Origin: JACVRW01 sp963728495
Lineage (GTDB): Bacteria; Actinomycetota; Thermoleophilia; Solirubrobacterales; Thermoleophilaceae
NCBI GenBank assembly: GCA_963728495.1
Contig: CAVSKI010000006.1
Location: forward strand, 62,001-126,000
Reading direction: 5' to 3'
Length of the DNA stretch: 64,000 nt
Positions within the stretch are counted from its first letter, which is position 1. Every line of letters starts with the position of its first letter. Of this stretch, positions 26,954-35,213 are shown piece by piece. Both the position numbers and the translations under genes were made by a program. The notes below the pieces were generated by a model. The model worked only from the letters and a program-made list of their open reading frames with translations. It was not told the DNA's origin and did not search any database.

Positions 26954-27601
26954 ATGCCGACCGTGATCTCCGCAAAGTTTGAGGACCTGGTGGCGGTTGG
27001 TCTCAAGACGCTCATCTCGGAGGACCCCAACCTGGACCTCGTGGCGGCCGACGTTCCGATGGACGAACTGACCAAGCGCATCGCCGAGCACCAGCCCGCA
27101 GTCGCGCTGATCAACTTCGGGACGCTGCGCACGCCGGCGGATGTCTTCCAGCTCCACAAGGAGCATCCCGACACGCGCATCGTGGTGCTGGCCAACCGCC
27201 CCACCGCGGCCGACTGCAACCAGATGCTGACCTTCGGGGCAACCGCCTGCCTGTCCAAGGAGACCCAGGCGCGCGACATCATCAGCGCCATCCATCTCGC
27301 CTCGCGCGGCATGCACGTGCTGCCCCGGTCGGCGGCGGCGTCGGATGGCGTGGAGAGCATCGGGATCGAGGGCTCCGACCTGCTGACTCCGCGCGAGGCC
27401 GAGGTGCTCGAGCTGCTGCAGGACGGGGGCACCAACGCGCAGATCGCCCACCAGCTCTCGATCGGCATCGAGACGGTGCGCACGCACGCCCGCAACATCT
27501 ACCGCAAGCTGGGAATCGGCTCGCGCCGCGAGCTGGCCCGGCTGGCGCGCCAGGAGCCGATCGCGGTCGACGAGCAGCGCCGCCCGCTACGGGGGGGCTA
27601 G
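26954..27601 (+). CDS. LuxR/NarL-family regulator with a degenerate receiver domain
   Basis: 215 residues. N-terminal receiver-like domain (1-120) followed by a LuxR helix-turn-helix (LLTPREAEVLELLQDGGTNA, IGIETVRTHARNIYRKLGIG). The usual phospho-acceptor Asp position is Asn54 (VALINFG instead of the VLLDxxMP pattern), and the N-terminal acidic pair (DD) is absent (SAKFEDL). It probably works without phosphorylation, perhaps through another ligand or partner. No histidine kinase is next to it. Probably leaderless. Confidence 0.87.
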   Translation: MPTVISAKFEDLVAVGLKTLISEDPNLDLVAADVPMDELTKRIAEHQPAVALINFGTLRTPADVFQLHKEHPDTRIVVLANRPTAADCNQMLTFGATACLSKETQARDIISAIHLASRGMHVLPRSAAASDGVESIGIEGSDLLTPREAEVLELLQDGGTNAQIAHQLSIGIETVRTHARNIYRKLGIGSRRELARLARQEPIAVDEQRRPLRGG

Positions 27602-27623
27602 ACGTAGGAGGTGTCGGGCCCGC

Positions 27624-28688
27624 TCAGGCGGCCCGCGCGCTGCGCAGCAGGCCGCGCACGTTCAGCAGCTCCGCCACCTGGACGGCGTTGGTTGCCGCAC
27701 CCTTGCGCAGGTTGTTGCCCACGATCCAGAGGTTGAGGCAGCGCTCGTGCGAGGCGTCGCGGCGGATGCGGCCCACGAGCACATCGTCGCGGCCCGCGGC
27801 ATCGAGCGCGGTGGGGTAGAGCCCGTTCGCGGGGTCGTCGATCACCACCACACCGGGGGCCCGGCTCAGCAGGTCGCGGCACTCCTGGGGCTCGAGCGGC
27901 TCGCGTGTCTGCACGTTGGCCGAGACCGAGTGGCCGGTGAATACCGGCACGCGCGCGCAGGTGGCCGATACGCCGATGTCGTCGCGCCCGAGGATCTTGC
28001 TCGTCTCGCGCATGCACTTGCGCTCCTCGGTGGTGTAGTCGTCGCCGTCCTTGAACGTCTCCACCTGGGGCAGCACGTTGAAGGCGATCTGGTGCGGATA
28101 GACCGATGGAGCGGGCAGCTCCCGGGCCCCGATCACGGCTTCGGCCTGGCGGTGCAGCTCCTCCACCGCCCTTTGCCCCGTTCCCGACACCGCCTGGTAG
28201 CTGGACATCACCACCCGCTCGATGCCCGCGGCCTCGAGGATCGGCCCGAGTGCCATCACCGTCTGCATCGTGGTGCAGTTGGGGTTGGCGACGATGCCTC
28301 GGTGCCCCTCGAGTGCCTCGGCGTTGACGTCGGACACCACCAGCGGCACGTCGTCGTGCATTCGCCACTGCGAGGAGTTGTCCACAACCACCGCGCCCGC
28401 CTCGGCAAAGAGCGGGGCCCACTCGGCGCTGATGGCCGAACCGGCGGAGAAGAGGGCGAGATCGAATCCCTGGATCGCCTCGCCGGAGAGCGCGACCACC
28501 TTCAGTTCGTGATCGCCGGGAGAACGTGCGCTCGCGTGCGCCGCACGCTCGCCGTACGCAATGGTGCGACCGGCCGAGCGCTCGGAGGCGAAGGGCACGA
28601 TCTCGTCGGCGGGGAAATCGCGCTCGCGCATGACGCCGAGAATCGTGGAGCCCACAGCCCCGGTCGCCCCTACGACAGCGACTCTCAC
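27624..28688 (-). CDS. asd: Aspartate-semialdehyde dehydrogenase
   Basis: 354 residues. Reduces aspartyl phosphate to the semialdehyde for lysine, threonine, methionine and diaminopimelate synthesis. N-terminal NADP motif VAVVGATGAVGSTILGVM, catalytic Cys in GIVANPNCTTMQTVM, SSYQAVSGTGQRAVEEL and PVFTGHSVSANV with the active His. The GTG start overlaps the lysC stop by 4 bases (GTGA), so the two enzymes of the pathway are translationally coupled. Confidence 0.97.
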   Translation of the reverse strand: MRVAVVGATGAVGSTILGVMRERDFPADEIVPFASERSAGRTIAYGERAAHASARSPGDHELKVVALSGEAIQGFDLALFSAGSAISAEWAPLFAEAGAVVVDNSSQWRMHDDVPLVVSDVNAEALEGHRGIVANPNCTTMQTVMALGPILEAAGIERVVMSSYQAVSGTGQRAVEELHRQAEAVIGARELPAPSVYPHQIAFNVLPQVETFKDGDDYTTEERKCMRETSKILGRDDIGVSATCARVPVFTGHSVSANVQTREPLEPQECRDLLSRAPGVVVIDDPANGLYPTALDAAGRDDVLVGRIRRDASHERCLNLWIVGNNLRKGAATNAVQVAELLNVRGLLRSARAA

Positions 28689-29986
28689 GCCGCGTTCGCT
28701 GCGTCGTCGGGGTTGATCCGTGGCCGGTGATCCCCGGCCACGTCCTCGGGCAGCACAGCCTCCATCCCGAGCCCGAAGGCCGTGTGTAGCTGCTTGACCG
28801 CGGTTCGCACGTCCTGCTCGCGCACGACGCAGGAGATCTTGATCGGCGACGTCGAGATCATCTCGATGTTCACCTCGGCCTCCCCGAGCACGGTCAGCGC
28901 CTTCGCCGCCACGCCCGGGTGGCTCCTCATGCCGGCGCCGACGAGGGACACCTTGCCCATCTGGTCGTCCGCCTGGATGGAGCCGAACTCGAGCTCGGCG
29001 GCCAGCGGCTCGAGCGCCTCCCTGGCAATCGTCAGGTCGTCGCGGGGGACGGTGACCGACATGTCGGCCGACCGGCCCTCGCTCGCGGGCTCGTTCTGGA
29101 TGATCATGTCGACGTTGACGTTGGCGTCGGCCAGCGCGGTGAGCACCCGCCCCGCGATGCCCGGGCGGTCCGGCACCCCGGTGAGCGTGATCCGCGCCTC
29201 CGAGGTGGAGTGCGTGACTGCGGTGACAAGCGGTCGTTCCATGGTCAGGTCCTCGTCGCCGACCACGGTACCGGGTCCATCCTCGAAGCTCGATCGGCAG
29301 TGGATGGTCACGCCGTGGTTGCGCGCGTACTCGACCGAGCGCAGTTGCAACACGCCTGCGCCCGATGCCGACATCTCCAGCATCTCCTCGAAGGTCAGCA
29401 CCGGCAGCTTCTTCGCCTCGGGCACGATCCGTGGGTCTGCGCTGAACACACCGGGCACATCGGTGTAGATCTCGCAGACCTCCGCCCCCAGCGCGGCGGC
29501 CAGGGCCACCGCCGTGGTGTCCGAGCCCCCTCGCCCCAGTGTGGTCACGTCGAGTGACTGCTGCGAAACGCCCTGGAAGCCGGCCACGAGCACGATCTTG
29601 TCGCGCTCGAGCGCCTCGCGGATGCGGTGCGCCCGCACTTCCAGGATGCGCGCCCGGGTATGTCCGCTGTCGGTCACGATCCCGGCCTGGGAACCGGTGA
29701 GCGATATGGCCTCGTGACCGCGATCGTTGATCACCATCGCCGCCAGCGCGCAGGAAACCCGCTCGCCGGTGGAGAGCAGCATGTCCATCTCGCGCGGGTG
29801 GGGGCGGTCAGACACCTCGAGCGCGAGCGAGACGAGCTCGTCGGTGTGCTTGCCGCGCGCGGACAGCACGGCAACCACATGATTGCCCTGGTCGGCACTC
29901 TGGACGATGCGGCCGGCAGCGCGCTTGATGCGCTCCGCGTCGGCCACCGAGGTCCCGCCGAACTTCATCACGACCGTTTCGGCCAT
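28685..29986 (-). CDS. lysC: Aspartate kinase
   Basis: 433 residues from ATG 29986 (MAETVVMKFGGTSVADAERI). Phosphorylates aspartate, the committed step of the aspartate amino-acid pathway. Kinase domain with KFGGTSVAD, STGERVSCALAAM and TTLGRGGSDTTAVALAAAL; C-terminal part has two ACT domains (ITLTGVPDRPGIAGRVLTAL; VSLVGAGMRSHPGVAAKALT) that give feedback control by lysine/threonine. The longer frame back to 30133 overlaps the upstream gene and lacks family residues. 23 bases separate it from the molybdopterin oxidoreductase. Confidence 0.96.
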   Translation of the reverse strand: MAETVVMKFGGTSVADAERIKRAAGRIVQSADQGNHVVAVLSARGKHTDELVSLALEVSDRPHPREMDMLLSTGERVSCALAAMVINDRGHEAISLTGSQAGIVTDSGHTRARILEVRAHRIREALERDKIVLVAGFQGVSQQSLDVTTLGRGGSDTTAVALAAALGAEVCEIYTDVPGVFSADPRIVPEAKKLPVLTFEEMLEMSASGAGVLQLRSVEYARNHGVTIHCRSSFEDGPGTVVGDEDLTMERPLVTAVTHSTSEARITLTGVPDRPGIAGRVLTALADANVNVDMIIQNEPASEGRSADMSVTVPRDDLTIAREALEPLAAELEFGSIQADDQMGKVSLVGAGMRSHPGVAAKALTVLGEAEVNIEMISTSPIKISCVVREQDVRTAVKQLHTAFGLGMEAVLPEDVAGDHRPRINPDDAANAA

Positions 29987-30009
29987 CGGCCGAAAGATAG
30001 TCCGACCCC

Positions 30010-32001
30010 CTACGGGACTCGCTCCACCTCGACGCGGTTGTCGTTGAAGGTGGGCGCGTTGCCGAGCGCCGTCAGCGCCTGCGAGGTCGTGGCCTGTCCG
30101 CTGCGACCGCCCTTGTAGTCGGCGTTCCACCAACCCATGGGCGCCACCAGCACGCCGCGGCGCGCGTCGTCGGACACCCGCGCTGGGCAGGTGAAGTCGC
30201 CGCGGTCGTTGAACACGCGCACCGTGGCGCCGTCCTCGATCTCGCGTGGTTGTGCATCGTCGGGGTGCACCACCACCTCGGGGCTGGGCTGCGCGGAGTG
30301 CTGGCGCTTCTGATTGGCGAAGGTGGAGTTGAGGAAGAGGTGGGTCTTGGGCGTGATCATGGCCAGCGGGAAGCGCTGGGCCAGCGCGCCGTCGGCCACC
30401 TCCACCGGGGGCACGTACTCGGCCCGGAGCATCACTCTGCCGCTCTCCGTGCCGAAGCCGCCGTCGGCGTGCGGCACAGGGCCCTGCCCCAGGTCGACCT
30501 TGGTCCAGCCGCGCTCACGCAGGCCGTTCTCGGCAAAGCCGTCGAGCAGCGCGTCCACGAGCTGGCGGTCGGTGTCGGCGAAGCAGGGCTCGTCGAAACC
30601 GAGGCGCTGGGCGATCAGCCGGAAGGCCTCGGTGTTGGGCTTGGCCTCGCCGAGCGGCTCGATTGCCGGCTCGTTCCACGTCACGTAGTGGTGGCCCCAG
30701 GAGAACAGCACGTCGAGGTGCTCGAGCTGGGTGGTGGCGGGCAGGACCACGTCGGCGTGCGCGGCGGTGTCCGTCATGAACTGCTCGAGCACGACCACGA
30801 AAAGATCGTCGCGGCGCAGCCCATCGAGCACGCGGTCCTGGTCGGGCGCGATCGAGCCGGGATTGGAGTTCCAGCAGACGAGCGCCTTCACAGGGGGATC
30901 GAGCTGCGGATCGGTCAGCGCCTGGCCGAGCTGCGACATGTTGATGGTCCGCACGGGACCGGGACGCAGGTCCTCGCGTTCGAGCGGCTGCGAGCTGATC
31001 GCGGAGGCGGTGGCCGTGGGGATGTAGGAGCAGCCCCCGCCGCGGTCGCGCCACGCTCCGGTGAGTGCCGGCAGCGAGGCGATCGTCGAGTAGGCGGCGG
31101 GGGCGCCCATGTGGCGCTGGGCGCCCACGCCGAGCCGCAGCAGGGAGGGCCGTTGCGTGGCGAACTCGCGCCCGATCCGCTCGATGTCGTCGGCGGGGAC
31201 ACCACAGAGCTCGGCACAGCGCTCCACCGGTTGAGCTTCCAAAGCCGTCAGCAGTTCCTCGTAGCCGTCGGCGTGGTCGCGGCACCACTCATCGTCCTGC
31301 AGTCCGGCGTCGACCACGGCTCGCATCATCCCCATGGCCAGCGCCGCATCGGTGCCGGGCACCGGGCTCAGGTGCTCGTCGGCCACGCGGGCCGTGCGGC
31401 TGCGAAACGGGTCGATCGCGACGATGCGCGCTCCCTGCTTGCGGGCGTCGAGGAGCTTGCGCCACAGGTGCGGAGCCGTGGACAGCGGATTCCAGCCCCA
31501 GATCAGCACGTAGCGCGCGTTGGGCCACTCTTCGGGATCCACCTCGGGGGAGAGGCCGTGGGCCATGACAGTGCCAACCATCCCGGCGCTCGCGCAGATA
31601 GTGCGCTCGAGGTTCGAGGCGCCGAGCGCGTTCATCACCCTCGCGCTCATCGTGTTGCCCTGGATCAGGCCCTGCGTGCCCATGTAGGAGTAGGGAAGGA
31701 TCGATTCGCCTCCGAACTCCTCCCGCGCTTCGGTCAGGCCGGCCGCCACGCGGTCGAGCGCCTCGTCCCAAGTCGCGCGGCGCAGGGTGCCGTCGTCGCG
31801 CACCAACGGGTGCAGGATGCGGTCGTCCGAATACACGCGGTCGAGGTAGTTGGAGACCTTGCCGCAGAGAAAGCCGACGGTGATCGGATGATCGGGATCG
31901 CCCCCGACCTCGGTCGCGCGGCCGCTCTCGACGGTCACGTGCATCGCGCAGGTATCGGGACAATCGTGCGGGCAGGCGCCGCGCACGATGCGAGCGGCCA
32001 T
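30010..32001 (-). CDS. Molybdopterin (Mo/W-bisMGD)-dependent oxidoreductase with [4Fe-4S] site
   Basis: 663 residues of the DMSO reductase superfamily. N-terminal cluster ligands C10-x3-C14-x3-C18-x27-C46 (ACPHDCPDTCAM, FLCGK), then the bis-MGD core (LPYSYMGTQGLIQGNTMSAR, LIWGWNPLSTAPHLWR, CWNSNPGSIAPDQ) and the C-terminal MopB-type beta barrel with HPDDAQPREIEDGATVRVFN. No twin-Arg signal is present, so it is likely cytoplasmic. Substrate unknown; related to anaerobic dehydrogenases and formate dehydrogenase alpha. It sits between recR and lysC, where the usual actinobacterial cluster has nothing. Confidence 0.9.
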   Translation of the reverse strand: MAARIVRGACPHDCPDTCAMHVTVESGRATEVGGDPDHPITVGFLCGKVSNYLDRVYSDDRILHPLVRDDGTLRRATWDEALDRVAAGLTEAREEFGGESILPYSYMGTQGLIQGNTMSARVMNALGASNLERTICASAGMVGTVMAHGLSPEVDPEEWPNARYVLIWGWNPLSTAPHLWRKLLDARKQGARIVAIDPFRSRTARVADEHLSPVPGTDAALAMGMMRAVVDAGLQDDEWCRDHADGYEELLTALEAQPVERCAELCGVPADDIERIGREFATQRPSLLRLGVGAQRHMGAPAAYSTIASLPALTGAWRDRGGGCSYIPTATASAISSQPLEREDLRPGPVRTINMSQLGQALTDPQLDPPVKALVCWNSNPGSIAPDQDRVLDGLRRDDLFVVVLEQFMTDTAAHADVVLPATTQLEHLDVLFSWGHHYVTWNEPAIEPLGEAKPNTEAFRLIAQRLGFDEPCFADTDRQLVDALLDGFAENGLRERGWTKVDLGQGPVPHADGGFGTESGRVMLRAEYVPPVEVADGALAQRFPLAMITPKTHLFLNSTFANQKRQHSAQPSPEVVVHPDDAQPREIEDGATVRVFNDRGDFTCPARVSDDARRGVLVAPMGWWNADYKGGRSGQATTSQALTALGNAPTFNDNRVEVERVP

Positions 32002-32021
32002 GCGAGTGATCCTACGCGGGT

Positions 32022-32624
32022 TTACACCGCGTGACGGCCGCGCAGCGCGCGGCCGAGCGTGATCTCGTCGGCGTACTCGAGGTCCGAGCCCACGGGCAGG
32101 CCGCTGGCCAGCCGGGTGACGGCGACGTCGGGCGCCTTCTCGCGCACGGCGTCGGCCAGGTAGAGCGCGGTCGCCTCGCCGGTGGTGGTGGCGTTGGTGG
32201 CGATCACCACTTCCCTCACGCCGCCGCCGTTGGAGACCCGGCCCAGCAATTCGCGGATGTGAAGATGCTCGGGATCCACCCCGTCGATGGGCGAGAGCGC
32301 GCCGCCGAGCACGTGGTAGCGGCCGTGGAACTCGCCCGAGCGCTCGAGCGGGATCACGTCGCTCGGCTGCTCGACCACGCACAAGGTGGACGCCTCCCGG
32401 CGCTCGTCCTGGCAGATGCGGCAGGTGGCCTCGGTGGCGAGGTTGAAGCAGACCTCGCAGTGGCCGACCGTCTCCTTGACCTCGCGGATGGCGTCGGCCA
32501 GCGCCAGGGCCTCCTCCTCGGACGCGCTGAGGATGTGAAAGGCCAGCCGCTGCGCGGTGCGCTGCCCGATGCCGGGTAGGCGCGCAAGCTCGGTTATCAG
32601 GCGGTTGACCGGCGCGGCGAACAT
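32022..32624 (-). CDS. recR: Recombination protein RecR
   Basis: 200 residues. Works with RecO/RecF at gaps and stalled forks to load RecA. N-terminal helix-hairpin-helix (LARLPGIGQRTAQRLAFHIL), four-Cys zinc finger (CEVCFNLATEATCRIC), Toprim domain with CVVEQPSDVIPLE and VIATNATTTGEATALYL. Length is standard. It lies 20 bases upstream of the molybdopterin oxidoreductase gene in the same direction, with a long palindrome just upstream of its start. Confidence 0.97.
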   Translation of the reverse strand: MFAAPVNRLITELARLPGIGQRTAQRLAFHILSASEEEALALADAIREVKETVGHCEVCFNLATEATCRICQDERREASTLCVVEQPSDVIPLERSGEFHGRYHVLGGALSPIDGVDPEHLHIRELLGRVSNGGGVREVVIATNATTTGEATALYLADAVREKAPDVAVTRLASGLPVGSDLEYADEITLGRALRGRHAV

Positions 32625-32673
32625 GGAGCAGCAAGGCTAGCCGCGAGACCGGGCGGTCCGGCGGGCGCCGCGC

Positions 32674-32841
32674 TTAGTGCTTCCCGGCGCAAGTTCCGTC
32701 GCGGATTGGCGAGCGAAAACCGAGCCGGCCAAGGACGCAGGGAGCGCGGCGTACTTGAAAAGTACGCGCGCGACCGAGGACGCAGGCCGGCGAAGGTTTG
32801 CAGCCGCCAAACGCGGCGGTACTTGCGGTGGGGAGCACTTA
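32674..32841. repeat. 168-bp giant imperfect palindrome between recR and a divergent gene
   Basis: The left arm from 32674 and the reverse complement of the right arm from 32841 match over their whole length, with shared blocks at the outer end (AGTGCT, CCC, CGCAAGT, CCG, CGCG) and the inner end (CCGGCC, CGTACTT). The perfect centre is GTACTT-GAA-AAGTAC at 32751-32765. Arms are roughly 65-70% complementary by eye. It can form a long hairpin or cruciform and separates divergent promoters. It has no coding frame and no relation to the other repeat family in the window that I can see. Confidence 0.75.
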
Positions 32842-32854
32842 GGGTTGGACCAAC

Positions 32855-33436
32855 ATGCGCCTGCTCCGGCTTACCCCACTCGTTCTCTGTCTACTGCTGC
32901 CGGCATCCGCGGCCGCCGCCCCACCGGCCGCGGGGCCTTGTGCCGCGAAGACCGCCGCCACCACGTGGGCCAAGTCGCTGCAGGCCCGCGTCTACGTGCG
33001 CGGCGGTGACAATGAGGTACTCGTCGGTTGCAACCGCCTCAATGGCCGGCGCACCGTGCTCGCGCGCTGGTTTTCCTGCGAGTGCTCGATCGCCGACGAG
33101 CCCGACCCGCAGGTATGGCTCGCCGGGCGCCACGTGGCGGTGAACCAGTACTTCTGCCCGCCGGACGCGTCACCCTGTCGCGGAAGTCTGCGGGTATTCG
33201 ACCTGCGCACCGGACGGGGGGCTTACGGCGCGATCACCGGGGCCTTGATCGATCTCGTGATCAAGCCGAACGGGTCGATCGGCTATCTGCTGGGGCGGCA
33301 GCTCTACCGCATCGACAGCCGCGGTAGCGCTCTTCTCGACGAGGGACCGGGCATCGACGGCGGCTCGCTCGCGGTCAACCGCACCCGGCTCTACTGGCTG
33401 CACGACAACCTGCCGCGCACGGCCTCCTTGCGCTAG
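32855..33436 (+). CDS. Secreted protein of unknown function
   Basis: 193 residues. Signal peptide MRLLRLTPLVLCLLLPASA followed by an Ala/Pro-rich stretch. The mature part is beta-rich with about five Cys (SCECSIADEP; FCPPDASPCRG) and repeated WLAGRHVA/VNQYF, GAYGAITG, GYLLGRQLYRI and LYWLHDNLPR strands, reminiscent of a small beta-propeller or WD-like fragment. No known family identified. ATG 32855 starts just 13 bases beyond the palindrome; stop is 14 bases from the DAO gene. Confidence 0.7.
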   Translation: MRLLRLTPLVLCLLLPASAAAAPPAAGPCAAKTAATTWAKSLQARVYVRGGDNEVLVGCNRLNGRRTVLARWFSCECSIADEPDPQVWLAGRHVAVNQYFCPPDASPCRGSLRVFDLRTGRGAYGAITGALIDLVIKPNGSIGYLLGRQLYRIDSRGSALLDEGPGIDGGSLAVNRTRLYWLHDNLPRTASLR

Positions 33437-33450
33437 CGTCGCCACGCTCC

Positions 33451-34557
33451 ATGCGCAGCGCGATCGTGATCGGCGCCGGTGTATTCGGCGCCTCGGCGGC
33501 CGACCGGCTGGCGCGCGACGGCTGGGAGGTCACGCTGGTCGACCGGCTCGAGCCCGGACACCCGCGCTCGGAGTCCGGAGGCGAGACGCGGCTCATTCGC
33601 TGCTCGCACGGTCCCGATGCCTACTACACCCGCTCGGCCCGGCGTGCCTGGGAGCTCTGGCGCGAGCTCGGCCAGGGTGTGCTGGTGGACCCGGGCGTGG
33701 TGTGGTTCGCGCGCCAGGAGTACGGCTGGGAGGCGGATAGCGAACGGACCCTGCGCGCGGCCCGCATCCCGGTCGAGCGCCTCGAGCCGGGCGACGCCGC
33801 GCGTTTCTACCCGAGCCTCGCGGTAGATGACCTCGCGTTCGTCCTGCACGAGCCCGAGGCCGGCGTGCTCAAGGCCTCGGAGGGCGTCCGGGCGCTGGTC
33901 CGCCGCGCGCGTGACGCGGGCGCGGTGCTCACCCTCGCGCCGGCTCGGCCCGCCGCTTCGGCGGTGGACATCGGCGGGCGCCGCCAAGAGGCCGACGCGG
34001 TGGTATGGGCCTGCGGCGCCTGGCTCGCGCAGCTCTTCCCCGATCTCGTGAAGTTGCGAGTGACCTTCCAGCAGCTCTCGCTCTTCGAGGCGGCGCCCGA
34101 GTGGAGCGGCCCGGGCTGGGTCGACTTCGACGCGGCGACCTACGGGCACGCCCTTATCGAGCCCTTCGGCTTCAAGGCCGCCTCGGACCTCGACGGCCCC
34201 GACATCGATCCGGACGAGCGCTCGCTCGAGGCCGGCGAGAGCGCCGTCACGGCGGGGCGGAAGTACCTCACGCACCGGTTCCCGGCCCTGGCCGGCGCGC
34301 GGGTGAAGAGCGCGCCCGGGTGCCACTACAGCTCCACCGCGGACGGCCAGTTCATCTTCGCTCCCCATCCCGAGCACGAGCGCAACTGGCTGCTGGGCGG
34401 CGGCTCCGGACACGGCTTCAAGCACGGCCCGGCGATGGCCGAGCACGTGGCAGCGGTGCTGGCCGGCAAGGCCGGGCCCAAGCCGCGCTTCGCACTTGGC
34501 GAGCGCGCGAGCGCGCGCAGCCTGCGGACGGCGGGCTTCGGCGCAGCCGAGGACTAG
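33451..34557 (+). CDS. FAD-dependent amino-acid oxidase (DAO family, sarcosine oxidase-like)
   Basis: 368 residues. N-terminal FAD motif AIVIGAGVFGASAADRLARD, then ESGGETRLIRCSHG and the C-terminal closing GGGSGHGFKHGPAMAEHVA. Matches monomeric sarcosine/N-methyl amino-acid oxidases; a covalent-flavin Cys is not clear in the translation. It is coded on the plus strand against the surrounding cluster and lies between the palindrome and repeat B, so it may have been inserted. Confidence 0.88.
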   Translation: MRSAIVIGAGVFGASAADRLARDGWEVTLVDRLEPGHPRSESGGETRLIRCSHGPDAYYTRSARRAWELWRELGQGVLVDPGVVWFARQEYGWEADSERTLRAARIPVERLEPGDAARFYPSLAVDDLAFVLHEPEAGVLKASEGVRALVRRARDAGAVLTLAPARPAASAVDIGGRRQEADAVVWACGAWLAQLFPDLVKLRVTFQQLSLFEAAPEWSGPGWVDFDAATYGHALIEPFGFKAASDLDGPDIDPDERSLEAGESAVTAGRKYLTHRFPALAGARVKSAPGCHYSSTADGQFIFAPHPEHERNWLLGGGSGHGFKHGPAMAEHVAAVLAGKAGPKPRFALGERASARSLRTAGFGAAED

Positions 34558-34627
34558 AGGGCTGATGTGGCTTCGGTCGTTTGTGGACCGCCCCTGCGCT
34601 GCGCGAGCCGCCGGCTGCCGGGACGTC

Positions 34628-34785
34628 ACGCGGTTTCGCGCCACTGTCCTGGATTGGTGTCGTACTGCGACACCAGGGCAGGACAGCTCCCAACGCGGCG
34701 GCCGGGTCGGTCGGCCCGACGGGCTTGTGTTACAGCGCCGCGACCGGAGTGACAGTCCCGGCCGGTCCCCGGCCCTGGTTGCTGT
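34628..34785 (+). repeat. Intergenic palindromic element, copy B
   Basis: Plus-strand counterpart of copy A (15760-15967). Shared blocks: ACGCGGTTTCGC, CCCAACGCGGCGGCCGG and the 64-base segment from GGCTTGTGTTAC to GGTTGCTGT (60 of 64 identical to A). A hairpin CTGTCCTG...CAGGACAG encloses an inner stem TGGTGTCG/CGACACCA that differs in sequence from A but keeps pairing. The left-hand terminal repeat is degenerate compared with A. It lies between the convergent DAO and ybaB genes; the rest of that 309-bp gap has GC-rich sequence without a gene. Confidence 0.7.
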
Positions 34786-34866
34786 AGCTAAGACGCCGGC
34801 CCCCGCGCAGCGCGGCTCGCGCAGCGCAAGCCAGTCGCGCGGCACACCGAACCCACATCAAGCCGA

Positions 34867-35211
34867 TTAGAGGCCGGGCAGTCCCAGCCCGCCCAGTCCA
34901 CCGGGCCCGGCCAGGCCGCCGGCGGCGGCGTTCATCTTGGAGGCGGCCAGCTCCTGCGCCGCGCGGATCGCCTCGTTCACGGCGGCCTGGACCATGTCCT
35001 GCAGCATGTCCACGTCCTCGGGATCCACCGCCTCGGGGTCGATGGTCAGCTGCTTGAGCTCGAGGTCACCGGAGATCTTCACGGTAACCATGCCGCCGCC
35101 GGCGCTGGCTTCCACGACCTCGTTCTGCAGCTCCTCCTGAGCCTTGGCCATGTCGGCCTGCATCTTCTGGACCTGCTTCATCATGTTGCCCAGGTTGGGT
35201 TGGCCCGCCAT
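34867..35211 (-). CDS. YbaB/EbfC nucleoid-associated protein
   Basis: 114 residues. Starts MAGQPNLGNMMKQVQKMQAD, with AKAQEELQNEVVEASAGGGM and VTVKISGDLELKQLTIDPEAV, the hallmarks of the dimeric YbaB DNA-binding family. The C-terminus is Gly/Leu rich. It lies 2 bases after dnaX, as in many bacteria, and is probably transcribed with it. Role: nucleoid organisation. Confidence 0.95.
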   Translation of the reverse strand: MAGQPNLGNMMKQVQKMQADMAKAQEELQNEVVEASAGGGMVTVKISGDLELKQLTIDPEAVDPEDVDMLQDMVQAAVNEAIRAAQELAASKMNAAAGGLAGPGGLGGLGLPGL

Positions 35212-35213
35212 CG

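Noticed and set aside
30250..32034. 594-residue plus-strand open frame
   Set aside because: Antisense shadow of the molybdopterin oxidoreductase; no conserved motif and repeated HR/GV-type composition.
30010..32634. Fused 874-residue molybdopterin frame reaching recR
   Set aside because: The extra ~210 N-terminal residues are the antisense/out-of-frame reading of recR; the real start is MAARIVRGAC at 32001.
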